Source of the DNA: an uncultured Clostridia bacterium
GTDB lineage: Bacteria > Bacillota > Clostridia > Lachnospirales > Cellulosilyticaceae
DNA length: 58,195 nucleotides
Reading direction: 5' to 3'
NCBI GenBank assembly: GCA_937921505.1
Contig: CAKZUB010000034.1
Span: 1-58,195, forward strand
A model generated the notes under the pieces. The model was not told the DNA's origin. It did no database searches and saw only the letters and a list, made by a program, of their open reading frames with translations. Positions within the stretch are counted from its first letter, which is position 1. Every line of letters begins with the position of its first letter. The position numbers were made by a program, and so were the translations under genes. Shown here in pieces: positions 35,904-46,540 of this stretch.

Positions 35904-37160
35904 CTAAATATTTTTTCTTAGACCAATCCATAAACAATCCGAATTAAAGGGAGGCATGAGCAATTCATTCTTAGTAAGATCTATTTTCACTCCACAAATA
36001 GATTTTGTTTCAAGTATATAGCATGTCCAATCATACTCCTTTGTAGCTATTTCTAATGCTAAAGCTCGAACATACGGAAGGTATATGACTATTTTATTGC
36101 GACACTTATTAGATGCCATAATAATTTCTTCTGAAAAAATGACATCAGTATGATTAAGAAAGCCATCTAATTGAAGGTCAAATAACTCGTACTTCATAAA
36201 TAATTCTTTAATAAATGCAACATCTTTTGCACCTTCAAATTCTAGTGCTGCTTCCCATTCAAAAGATTCCATAGCAAATGTCTCATTGCAAGTCTTTTGA
36301 TTTTTCTTATGCCAATTCCATATACCATGAGCACCATAAGCGATACCTGCTTTAGCTCCAGATAATACACTCGTCCAAGATGCTTTTCGAACGTCAAAAC
36401 GGCTAAATCTACCGTACTGATTCCCATAACCATGTCCTTCATAACAAGGTTCACTATTAAGAACAGGTTTTTTCTTTATATTATTGTTAAATGTATGTGC
36501 CAATTTTGATGCTAAGTACTGTCCGTCTACCATATGCCCTGATTGATAAGTATAAAAATCAATACGATTAGTTTCAATAAGCTTTTGTGGAATTCGCTCT
36601 TCACCACCGGCGATGTGTAATGCACATAGTGACTTGCTTTTTGAAATTTTAATTGTTTCTAATGCTTTTAAGTAGTATTCACAAGTATGTTGATTATCAA
36701 ATCGAGTATCTCCACTAATGTAATAGATAGGTTCAAATCGGTCTAGCTGGTTGACCGCAAAGCTTACATAATTACTTACTTCACATAAAGGCATAAAATC
36801 TTCTCGTGTTGCCCATGTTCCATCAACATAGTCACACCATAATAAAACAATAGCAGGAGTAAATCCTTTATCTTTCATTTTTTTTATTCTTTTCTTTACA
36901 TGCTCCATATACTGACTATCATAAACAATTCGATACGATTGCTTATGATAGTCCTCTATTATGGATGATTTACTTCTATCCCACTGTGGGAGCAAATTCA
37001 ACTGGATAACATTAAATCCTTGTTCTTTTCTTTTGTCTAGATACCTTTCCCACTCATCATCTGTTGTGTTTGTTAAAGCACTCCACGCTGTATCTGCCAG
37101 ATAAAAAAATGGTTTCCCTTTATCGACAAAATAGTCTTCTTCCGTACTAATTGATAACAT
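35904..37160 (-). CDS. DUF4038 / GH140-like glycoside hydrolase
   Basis: A 418-residue enzyme without a signal peptide, hence cytoplasmic. The N-terminal FFYLADTAWSAL and DEWERYLDKRKEQGFNVIQ, the YYISGDTRFDN loop, and LNSEPCYEGHG are typical of the DUF4038 apiosidase-like TIM barrels that include GH140. The substrate here is uncertain: apiose side chains or another pentose-containing oligosaccharide. It follows the GH1 gene by 19 bases and is the last gene of the locus. Confidence 0.85.
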   Translation of the reverse strand: MLSISTEEDYFVDKGKPFFYLADTAWSALTNTTDDEWERYLDKRKEQGFNVIQLNLLPQWDRSKSSIIEDYHKQSYRIVYDSQYMEHVKKRIKKMKDKGFTPAIVLLWCDYVDGTWATREDFMPLCEVSNYVSFAVNQLDRFEPIYYISGDTRFDNQHTCEYYLKALETIKISKSKSLCALHIAGGEERIPQKLIETNRIDFYTYQSGHMVDGQYLASKLAHTFNNNIKKKPVLNSEPCYEGHGYGNQYGRFSRFDVRKASWTSVLSGAKAGIAYGAHGIWNWHKKNQKTCNETFAMESFEWEAALEFEGAKDVAFIKELFMKYELFDLQLDGFLNHTDVIFSEEIIMASNKCRNKIVIYLPYVRALALEIATKEYDWTCYILETKSICGVKIDLTKNELLMPPFNSDCLWIGLRKNI

Positions 37161-37179
37161 ATTGCCTCCATGTCATATA

Positions 37180-38562
<1,383 letters not shown>

Positions 38563-38584
38563 CTAATTTAATATATGTTTAATT

Positions 38585-39520
38585 TTATTGCCATATTCTA
38601 ATCCAATCTACTAAAAACACCTGTTCCTCGTCCGTTATAGGAGCACCCGTTCAATCCATACCTACATGCATATTAAGCATCATTGAAAATATTACTGTCA
38701 CTAGGTTCGTACTCACCTTGAGATGATCTGTTTTTTCCATCTTCACTTTGATAATACACGCCATCAAAAACATGAGAATCACTTCCACTAAATTCAGCCT
38801 CACCACCAATCATCCTAAACGTATCAACCCATTTCGCTGTTTCTTCAGAATACAGCCTACTTGTTGGCATAATCCCAACTCCATAGGGTAATTTTGCTCA
38901 TACTTCCATACGACCATATTTGTATGAAAAGCTACTCTTAGTTGTAATACTCGCGGAAGTATACTTGCCTTCTTCCTCAATAAGGGATAATACTAAATCA
39001 CCTTTTTTTATTTAATATTATTTACATGATTCGTATATACTTGAGGTTCGTAATTTCTAATCCATTCATGTTCGTTGTCCCACCTTAACGTGTCCAACTC
39101 TTTGCTTTCAAACTCATCATTTCATATAAGTTCCTAGTTTTCATTTTCACGAGCAAACATGTCATTATCAGTTATTGTTACAATATAATTATAAATTCGC
39201 GTTTCAAACCCCTTTATTTCCTAATACAATTCTTCACTAAAAGCTACATCACCAATATTTTCATTCGTTTCTATAAAAGTGATACCTTGTCCAACTTTAA
39301 ATTGCGAATTGTTTACTTCAACACTTCTTACTACAAGAATACTTTCTTGAGATACTTTTTTAGTTTCCTTTGAAGGCAAATTCTTTATTTCAGATAAACT
39401 AACTTCTTCACCTTGCTTTCTGTTTTGGTGTACAATATAAGAAACCGTCCAAAAAGATCAAATCATTATAAACATGCCCACAAGTATCAGTATCATTTTA
39501 TATTTTAATAGCCTTAACAT
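38585..39520 (-). pseudogene. Decayed GH16 glucanase gene
   Basis: Conceptual translation from ATG 39520 gives an N-terminal membrane or signal segment, then GH16 landmarks in order: NDEFESKELDT, WIRNYEPQVYT, GKYTSASITTKS, AKLPYGVG, HVFDGVYYQSEDGK and finally VDWIRIWQ. It is broken by at least six in-frame stops, a one-base slip in an A-run near 39005, loss of the EIDxxE catalytic motif (now VDTFRM) and a deletion of about 60-70 codons after NIFNDA. A 65-codon ORF at 38673-38870 is the longest surviving piece. The neighbouring intact GH16 has a different N-terminal architecture. Confidence 0.85.
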
Positions 39521-39543
39521 ATTTCATTTCTTTACTTTTTAAT

Positions 39544-39577
39544 ATAGAAGCCATAGATTTTCATCTATGGCTTCTAT
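39544..39577. terminator. Hairpin after the intact GH16 gene
   Basis: ATAGAAGCCATAGAT (39544-39558) and its exact complement (39563-39577) enclose a 4-base loop. It sits 5 bases after the minus-strand GH16 stop. There is no good U-run on that strand, so it may act as a message-stabilising hairpin rather than a terminator. Confidence 0.5.
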
Positions 39578-39582
39578 GTAAA

Positions 39583-41199
39583 TTATTTTTGCCAAACTCT
39601 AACCCAATCAACATACATAAATTGATCTTGTGTTGTCGTTGGATAACCTGTCCAATCCATACCTACATGCATATTCAATAATGTATATAATGGTACATTT
39701 ATTTTATTTTGAAAAGTAGCAACATGATTCCCATCAATATAATATTTGATCTGATTAGCATCCCATTCACAGCCATAAATGTGATAATCTAGAGATAAAT
39801 TAACACCAGCATGATACTCATAACCATCGACACCATATTGCCCTTGACTGTCATTATAATGTTGCGTTACGTGTGCAGCAGTTGGATCATTACCTAAAAC
39901 TTCAACAAAATCAATTTCTGGTGGCCAACTTTCAGTTGTACACGCCCAGAAGGCCGATAAAAATCCGGGTGTATTGCCTATAGTCTTAATTCGTGCCTCC
40001 CAATAGCCATACTTCTGATTGTGTTTGCCGTTAGTTTGAATCATCCCTGAGTACCAAGTGTTGCCTTCTTTATTCGCTTTGATTGTCATAATACCATTAT
40101 TAAGTGTTATATTTGACGCACGAATAACTTCATCCGCATGATCAGCAGTGTCACCCCATGGCCACCCAACATTCCACTTAGTAGTATCGACTTCAGTACC
40201 ACTAAATTCATCATTGAATTTCATAGTCCATGTACCTGATGGTCCAACAGGTGCTGGTATTGTTGTTGTACTACCCGTTGAAATAAGTTCTAAATCATCA
40301 ATATACAAAGTTCCTGTTGCCGCGTCTTGAAAAACAACTCTCAGCGATGTATTATTGCCTGAGTTAAAAGTTAATTCATATTTATTATATGCACTTGGTG
40401 GTGATTTTGTTACAGCTGCAACATCAGCCCATGACGTTGTAAAGATTTTTAATTGAGTTGCACCAGTGCCTTTAGCATAAAATGTAAGTTTGTAATTTGT
40501 ATTCATAGCAACTGCAATCGTTTGAGATGCACCTTGCCAACTTCCAGTTCCTATCATTTTCAATGCATTTGAACCGGTTCTAGCATTATTTGAAACGACA
40601 GTAAATTTTGAATCCATCTCCCAATTTGTTATTCCTGATTCAAAGCCTGGATTTAATATGATATTAGTCGTTGCAGGTGGTGTTGAACCAACTTCAGTAA
40701 GCGTCATATTATCAGCATAACCCCAACTCCAGCTACCAGCTTCAAGTCTTGACACATAAATTGTGGCACTTGTATTACTAGTACCAGTTGTAAAACTCAT
40801 TGTTAATAATGAATAGCCAGCACTCGTGGAAGTTTTTGAAGTACTTGAACCGTAGTCTTTTGCTCCCAAAACAATGTTATCTCCACTTGAACCTACTTTA
40901 ACATATCCTTTAAGTTCATACGTGGTATTTGATTTTAAACCTGTAATGACTTGTTGTGCCTCTCTTGTTCCTTCAACATAAAGACATTTCGTTCCTGCAT
41001 ATGCACCATTGTTAGCAACCCCAATACCATAGCCCGTCCACGGGGATACACTCCCACTTTCAAAATCACCATTTATTAAGTGATTTGTTCCTGCAGCGCT
41101 TATTTCGCCCCCCACACTCACCATCATCAATAGTAGTACTAAAACTAAACTGATTGCTTTTAATCTCTTTGGTTTATTGTGTTGTTGTTGTATTAACAT
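39583..41199 (-). CDS. Secreted GH16 endo-beta-glucanase with two CBM4/9-like modules
   Basis: A 538-residue secreted enzyme: signal peptide (about 1-36, cleavage near AAG), two beta-sandwich modules with LINGDFESGSVSPW and LNPGFESGITNW starts (about 38-170 and 178-308) typical of CBM4/9, a short linker, and a GH16 domain (about 322-538). The catalytic motif EIDFVE gives nucleophile E428 and acid/base E433. Likely substrates are beta-1,3- or mixed-linkage beta-glucans, which is inferred. No anchor is seen, so it is probably released. Confidence 0.93.
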   Translation of the reverse strand: MLIQQQHNKPKRLKAISLVLVLLLMMVSVGGEISAAGTNHLINGDFESGSVSPWTGYGIGVANNGAYAGTKCLYVEGTREAQQVITGLKSNTTYELKGYVKVGSSGDNIVLGAKDYGSSTSKTSTSAGYSLLTMSFTTGTSNTSATIYVSRLEAGSWSWGYADNMTLTEVGSTPPATTNIILNPGFESGITNWEMDSKFTVVSNNARTGSNALKMIGTGSWQGASQTIAVAMNTNYKLTFYAKGTGATQLKIFTTSWADVAAVTKSPPSAYNKYELTFNSGNNTSLRVVFQDAATGTLYIDDLELISTGSTTTIPAPVGPSGTWTMKFNDEFSGTEVDTTKWNVGWPWGDTADHADEVIRASNITLNNGIMTIKANKEGNTWYSGMIQTNGKHNQKYGYWEARIKTIGNTPGFLSAFWACTTESWPPEIDFVEVLGNDPTAAHVTQHYNDSQGQYGVDGYEYHAGVNLSLDYHIYGCEWDANQIKYYIDGNHVATFQNKINVPLYTLLNMHVGMDWTGYPTTTQDQFMYVDWVRVWQK

Positions 41200-41314
41200 A
41201 CCTTTTTTACCCCTTTATACGGTTACTATTTTCTTTGTGCACTAAGAATAATTTTATGTTACTATAATTGATTTTGATTATCTAGGCAGATATCTAATAT
41301 CATTAGTAATTATA

Positions 41315-43240
41315 TTAGATATCAAGTTTTGCTACTTGATAATTTATAACTTTTGCTCTTACTTTTTCCTTAATGTCACCAGATGTACCATAGATTCCAT
41401 GCATTGCACCAGTAAACCTTAAACCTTCTAGCCCTTCATCAGAAAGATAATATGTATTATTAATCTCACATATTTTGTTTTCTTCTTTAAGCTTAGTACT
41501 AAGAAAAAATGATCGTTTTAGACCTTGTGCAATAATTTTCAAATTTACTATTTCATTTTCTCCTAATTCGATAGGTGTCTGAACGAGTACTGTGTCTAAC
41601 TGATTGATCGATTTTATCACCATGATATATTTCTGATTCTTTAATTGTATAATGCCAAATTTAATATATGAGTTTTCATCATAATAGCAAATGCTACCTA
41701 TTTCTTGTTCATCATGCATCTCTAAAAGCTGTATCGTTAATATGATTTGTTCATTGATAAACGTCTGTCGTGTTACGTATATTGAGGTATCTGCTTTACA
41801 TTTGGGTTGATTCTTTCCACCAATAAAATCGAAAGGCTCTCCTGTTGAAAACCCCTTAACCTCTATATTCTCTTTTCTCACCCATAACCAGTCCAAAGGG
41901 CTCTTCATTTCGTGTAATTGTTGTTCTCTATAACCTAAGGCTTCTGATTTATCAGCTTTTTTCTCTAAAGATAATCCTGGCTTTTTTGCAATAATACTAG
42001 GTCCACGATTATTATTAATCATAGGCCAGCCATCAGATGTCCAAATTAACTTATCCATAAATGTTTCTCTACCAAGCAAACTAAATTTTTTATTGATTCG
42101 TCTACTTGCTAAATAAACGATATACCATTCATCTTGTTCTGTTTTAACTATTTTTCCGTGCCCTGCTCTTTGAATCATCGCTATTGGATCTTTTTGTCTC
42201 ATTATCGGATTATAAGGACAACTTTCATAAGGTCCCCACAAACTTTTAGAACGCGCTACACTTATACGATGTCCTACTCCTGTTCCACCTTCTGATACAA
42301 GCAAATAATAATCATCATGATGCTTCATTAACTGAGGACCCTCTGATACTTCTTTATAATCACCATACCACAAAAGCTTTGTCTCACCGCTCTTTTCAAA
42401 AGTGTATTTATCAATCTCAAAAATTTTAGCCCCTCTATTTAATAGCATGTACAACTTTCCATCATCATCCACAAACAATGATGGATCAATGCCATTTTCA
42501 GGTATACGTCCGACTACTTTGAAGGATTCATGTGGGCTATCACCTTCAAATATGATCTGTTCAAATGTCATAGCAATTGCAGTACCACTCACAAAGGTTG
42601 CAGTAATATAGTATTTATTACCAAAATAGGATATATCCGGCGCCCAAAAACCTAATCCACTTTCTAATCCCTCTAAATTAAATTCCTCTGGATCTGTTAA
42701 CGCATGACCAATAATTTTCCAATTCACTAGATCTTTCGAGTGGGAAATAGTTATACATGGATAGTATGTAAAAGTAGAGTTTACTAAATAATAATCATCT
42801 CGAACTCTGACAATAGACGGATCAGGAAAAAAACCTGGTCTAATTGGATTCTTGTATGTCTCTGTTATTGAAAATCCGACGAAGTTATTCAAATATGAAA
42901 TTATAAATTTATCATTAGATTTATTAGCAATTTCAAAAGGTGTCTCTCCAAAATCATCTGGCATCAGAGGATCTAGTCCAACTATTTCGATTAAGTATCT
43001 TATAAGGTCTAAATTATTTGAGCTCATTGCATAATGCAAAGTAGAACGATGTGCCTCATCACAAATATTTAGATTTTCAACTGTGTTTTCTGTAATATAC
43101 TTCACCACTTCGAAGTTTCCATTCATTGCTGCATTAAAAATCAATCTTTTTTTTGTTGTTGAATCAATAAGTCTCTGATTATTTTCATTAAATAACACAA
43201 TAAATTCTTCTAATAATAAGTCTTTACGTATTTCAAACAT
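41315..43240 (-). CDS. Ankyrin-repeat and GH43 fusion protein
   Basis: A 641-residue protein with no signal peptide. Residues 1 to about 125 contain ankyrin-like helices (IFNAAMNGNFEVVKYITEN; RSTLHYAMSSNNLDLIRYLI; GETPFEIANKS). Residues from about 130 form a GH43 five-bladed propeller with general base D140 in FFPDPSIV, modulator D252 in GIDPSLF and acid E300 in VSEGPQL. The last 180 or so residues look like a beta-sandwich. GH43 members act as beta-xylosidases or arabinofuranosidases. It is 11 bases after the kinase gene, so cotranscribed. The ankyrin fusion is unusual. Confidence 0.9.
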   Translation of the reverse strand: MFEIRKDLLLEEFIVLFNENNQRLIDSTTKKRLIFNAAMNGNFEVVKYITENTVENLNICDEAHRSTLHYAMSSNNLDLIRYLIEIVGLDPLMPDDFGETPFEIANKSNDKFIISYLNNFVGFSITETYKNPIRPGFFPDPSIVRVRDDYYLVNSTFTYYPCITISHSKDLVNWKIIGHALTDPEEFNLEGLESGLGFWAPDISYFGNKYYITATFVSGTAIAMTFEQIIFEGDSPHESFKVVGRIPENGIDPSLFVDDDGKLYMLLNRGAKIFEIDKYTFEKSGETKLLWYGDYKEVSEGPQLMKHHDDYYLLVSEGGTGVGHRISVARSKSLWGPYESCPYNPIMRQKDPIAMIQRAGHGKIVKTEQDEWYIVYLASRRINKKFSLLGRETFMDKLIWTSDGWPMINNNRGPSIIAKKPGLSLEKKADKSEALGYREQQLHEMKSPLDWLWVRKENIEVKGFSTGEPFDFIGGKNQPKCKADTSIYVTRQTFINEQIILTIQLLEMHDEQEIGSICYYDENSYIKFGIIQLKNQKYIMVIKSINQLDTVLVQTPIELGENEIVNLKIIAQGLKRSFFLSTKLKEENKICEINNTYYLSDEGLEGLRFTGAMHGIYGTSGDIKEKVRAKVINYQVAKLDI

Positions 43241-43251
43241 TTTGACGTCTC

Positions 43252-44952
43252 CTATTCTCTTGGTAAATCCAAATAAAAGGTCGTGCCATGACCTAATTGA
43301 CTAACAAACCAGATTTTGGCTTCATCTCTATAGTACATACGCAAACGCTCTTTAACATTATACATTCCATAGCCTCCTTTTTCACTTTTCATCATAACCA
43401 AATTCTGTTCTTCACTCGTCATACCTTTTCCATTATCTGAAATGCTAATTCTTACCATCTGACCATATTTTGTGACACTAATTATCACTTCACCATTTTC
43501 TTGTTCACCGCTCAATATACCGTGTACTATAGCATTCTCTAAAATGGGTTGGAGCAAAAGTTTTTTTAATTTAAACTCGTTAAGATCGCTGTCAATATTC
43601 ATTTGAATTTTAAATTGACTTAAGTACCTTAAATTCATTAATCGCAAATAAACAGTCAAGTACTTCATCTCTTCTTCAAGAGTCAAAGTATCATTACCGT
43701 TATTTAAGCTTAATTTGTAAAATCTTGCTAAATCAGTAACTGTTTCTGATATGACTGGTAATTCATTTTTTATAGCATACCAATTGATGCTATCTAAAAT
43801 ATTATATAAAAAATGTGGATTAATCTGTGCCTCTAACGCTAAAACTTCTTGCTTTCTTGCTTCTAAACCATTCTCAAAACGTTCCTTTACAAGTTGCTCT
43901 AAATTCTCAACCATGTCATTATATTGATTGATTAGTAATCCTATTTCATCATCTGTTTTAATATATAGCTTAGCCTTCATATTCCCCTTTGATATTTTTA
44001 TCATTTCCTTGGAAAGCTCCTTTATTGGGTAAGTAATCTTATTCGAAATAATTATTGAAAGAATATAGGCAATAAGAATACACATAACAGCAACAATAAT
44101 TAAATCTCTATATGCACCATTTGTTATTTTTAGATCCGATTTATAATCTACGATAGTTACTAGTCGCCAACCATTATTGATTTTTTCATTAACACTGACC
44201 ATGTAATCTTTACCGCTAACTGAATAATTGCCACTAGTTATCGAGCCCTTATTTTCCAACAAAAGTTTTTCTATAATTTGCGTGTTTGTATCGTTACTGG
44301 ATGCAATAAGAATATCATTATTTTTACTTACAATAAAGGAAGCAGCATGACTATAAAGCGTATTAATGTTAATTAGATTTTTTATTCCTTCTATATCTAT
44401 TGTTAACTCTAAGAGTGCAATTCTCTTTTGATAATTATCTTTATCATTAATCCAGATCGAGCCAATAACATTATTATTCGATGGTTCAATTCTCCATAAA
44501 ATACGTTCTTCTTGTTCCAAATAATATTTTTGTAAATCTTCTGTTAAATGTTGTTCAAAGGTTCGAACGGATTGGCTTTGATGCCCAATTAAGTATTCTT
44601 CAGTTGAATATATATTCAAGCTTTCAATTTCGGCGCTCTTTCCAAGTCGAAGCAACTCAAAGGCAACCTCCTTTTGGCTCTTCAGTCTCACATTAAGTTC
44701 CTCACTATTAAATTCTTTACTTAGTATTTCATTAATCCTTTCATTACTTACGAAACTGTCAATGATTCGGTCAATATAATACAACTTGTAATTTAAGTAA
44801 CTTGTCGCTTGAGTTTCAGTCTGCATCAAAGCCTTAACCACTGTGTCTTTTACATAATTTGTTTCTTTGTAATACATATAAATGGTATAGATAGTACTAA
44901 CCAATAAGACAATGAACATAAACGCTACAAGAAGTTTATTTCTAATTCTCAT
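43252..44952 (-). CDS. Sensor histidine kinase, YesM type
   Basis: A 566-residue sensor with helices at about 8-27 and 279-300, an extracytoplasmic Cache-like domain of about 250 residues, a HAMP segment, a His_kinase domain (EAQINPHFLYNILDSINW) and an ATPase domain (LENAIVHGI, DNGKGM). It overlaps its regulator gene by 11 bases. It probably senses oligosaccharide, directly or through the binding lipoprotein. Confidence 0.95.
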   Translation of the reverse strand: MRIRNKLLVAFMFIVLLVSTIYTIYMYYKETNYVKDTVVKALMQTETQATSYLNYKLYYIDRIIDSFVSNERINEILSKEFNSEELNVRLKSQKEVAFELLRLGKSAEIESLNIYSTEEYLIGHQSQSVRTFEQHLTEDLQKYYLEQEERILWRIEPSNNNVIGSIWINDKDNYQKRIALLELTIDIEGIKNLININTLYSHAASFIVSKNNDILIASSNDTNTQIIEKLLLENKGSITSGNYSVSGKDYMVSVNEKINNGWRLVTIVDYKSDLKITNGAYRDLIIVAVMCILIAYILSIIISNKITYPIKELSKEMIKISKGNMKAKLYIKTDDEIGLLINQYNDMVENLEQLVKERFENGLEARKQEVLALEAQINPHFLYNILDSINWYAIKNELPVISETVTDLARFYKLSLNNGNDTLTLEEEMKYLTVYLRLMNLRYLSQFKIQMNIDSDLNEFKLKKLLLQPILENAIVHGILSGEQENGEVIISVTKYGQMVRISISDNGKGMTSEEQNLVMMKSEKGGYGMYNVKERLRMYYRDEAKIWFVSQLGHGTTFYLDLPRE

Positions 44953-46435
44953 ATTTACTCCTATAGTCAGAAGGTGTTACCCCTACTGTATTTTTAAACT
45001 TTTTTGCCAAATAAGAGGCATCATGAATTCCAACCTTTTTAGCTATACTACTAAAAGGCAATTCTGTTTCTATCAATAATTTTTTAGCTAATTCTATTCG
45101 ATTATATGAAATATACTGATTCAACGTTTGGGTAGTTTCTCTTTTGAAAATCTGACTTAAGTATTCAGGCGTTACTTCTACTGCTCTTGCAACTTCAACC
45201 ACTGTTAAATTAAAGTCCGTAAAATGCTGTTTAATAAATTCTTTTGCTTTAATAATCTTTCTAGAATAAGACTGTTTTTCTTCGATAAATTCACAATAAT
45301 CTATAATTGTTCTTGTAAAATGTTTATCAAGTTCGTCAAGAGTTTCTATGGATGATATAAATTCCCAAAAATAGTCAACATTTAATTGACTTAGCAACGT
45401 GTCAATCTGAGAATTTTTACTTTTATTTATTTTTAAAAATAATCTATAATAAAAATCAATAATGGGCATAGCCTTATTCCCCAAAGAACCTTCTTTAGCT
45501 AAATTATATAAAGTTCTTGCAAGTAGCTTAAGGTTAAAGATATCATTTTCATCAATTGCTTTGTCAAGCTTTTGCTCAACTGTTTGAAATAAACCACTTA
45601 TTTCATAATTATTGATAGGGTCTATAATAAGTGATTGATAACCCTTGAAAAAAATGGTACTCTCTAGAGCTGCCATTTTTTTATATATGTCTTTTCCCTT
45701 AAAAGCATCACCATAATAGCTTAATAATAGACGTGCTGTAGGTTTAGAAAATTCAAGCTTATCTATGATATCTTTTAATATACTTACTATTTTTGTATCA
45801 TTATATAAAACTAGCACTAAGTATTTGTTGTCCGTCAATCTTGCACCATAACATTGGGTTGTTGTTGATTCAAAATAGTTTTTATAATTGTTCACTTTCA
45901 CTATCTGATTGTTTTTATTCTGTGATTCATAAAATAGAATAAACGAACCCATTCTGTGAGTCCCATACTGCTTGATCAGAGAATCGTTGATGTTCCCATG
46001 AATGATTTGTTGAATGAATTGATAATCATCAACAGATTTAATCTTCGTTTTCGTTTGCTCTTTTTCCCGCACTAAAGCTATGGATAGTTTAACAGCTGAT
46101 ATCAGTTCAGTAATACTTATCGGTTTCTCAATATAGCGCACCGCCTTCAGTGTAATTGCAGATTTGAAATATTCTTTGTCCGAATAACCACTCAAAAAAA
46201 TGATTTCACAATCAGGGTATTTGCTCTTTACTGCTTCAGCTAACTCAATACCAGTTTTTTGAGGCATGACTATATCTGTTATAAGAATATCTGGTTGATA
46301 GGTTTTTATGATTTCCATGCCTTGTTGACCATCTTTTGCTTTCATCACAACATCAAAGTTAAACTCAGATTGACAAAAGAATTCGTACAAGCTTTCTCTA
46401 GACATATATTCATCATCAACAACTAATAGGTTCAT
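44942..46435 (-). CDS. Response regulator, YesN/AraC type
   Basis: A 497-residue regulator with a receiver domain (VDDEY acidic pair, phospho-Asp in DILITDIVMPQ, Lys in RYIEKP), a middle region, and a C-terminal AraC-type DNA-binding domain (VARAVEVTPEYLSQIFKRET; IHDASYLAKKFKNTVGVTP). ATG 46435 has GGAGATG ahead and is preferred to 46483. It probably activates the transport and hydrolase genes around it. Confidence 0.95.
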   Translation of the reverse strand: MNLLVVDDEYMSRESLYEFFCQSEFNFDVVMKAKDGQQGMEIIKTYQPDILITDIVMPQKTGIELAEAVKSKYPDCEIIFLSGYSDKEYFKSAITLKAVRYIEKPISITELISAVKLSIALVREKEQTKTKIKSVDDYQFIQQIIHGNINDSLIKQYGTHRMGSFILFYESQNKNNQIVKVNNYKNYFESTTTQCYGARLTDNKYLVLVLYNDTKIVSILKDIIDKLEFSKPTARLLLSYYGDAFKGKDIYKKMAALESTIFFKGYQSLIIDPINNYEISGLFQTVEQKLDKAIDENDIFNLKLLARTLYNLAKEGSLGNKAMPIIDFYYRLFLKINKSKNSQIDTLLSQLNVDYFWEFISSIETLDELDKHFTRTIIDYCEFIEEKQSYSRKIIKAKEFIKQHFTDFNLTVVEVARAVEVTPEYLSQIFKRETTQTLNQYISYNRIELAKKLLIETELPFSSIAKKVGIHDASYLAKKFKNTVGVTPSDYRSKYEN

Positions 46436-46491
46436 CACTTCATCTCCAAATCTATTACTATTTAAACTTAGTATACGTGTCATGTGACAAA

Positions 46492-46521
46492 GAGGTCAAG
46501 AAGATAACTCTTCTTGACCTC
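46492..46521. promoter_or_regulatory. Intercistronic hairpin before the regulator gene
   Basis: GAGGTCAAGAAG (46492-46503) and its exact complement (46510-46521) enclose 6 bases, between the binding-protein stop and the regulator start. The U-run after it is weak, so it may be a partial terminator that lowers kinase/regulator expression relative to the transporter. Confidence 0.5.
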
Positions 46522-46540
46522 GATAAATTCATTTCAACAG

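Noticed and set aside
38585..39520. Reading UGA or UAG as Trp to rescue the decayed GH16 gene
   Set aside because: All neighbouring genes use UGG for Trp and stop at UGA/UAG normally, and the gene also has a frameshift, an internal deletion and a lost catalytic motif.
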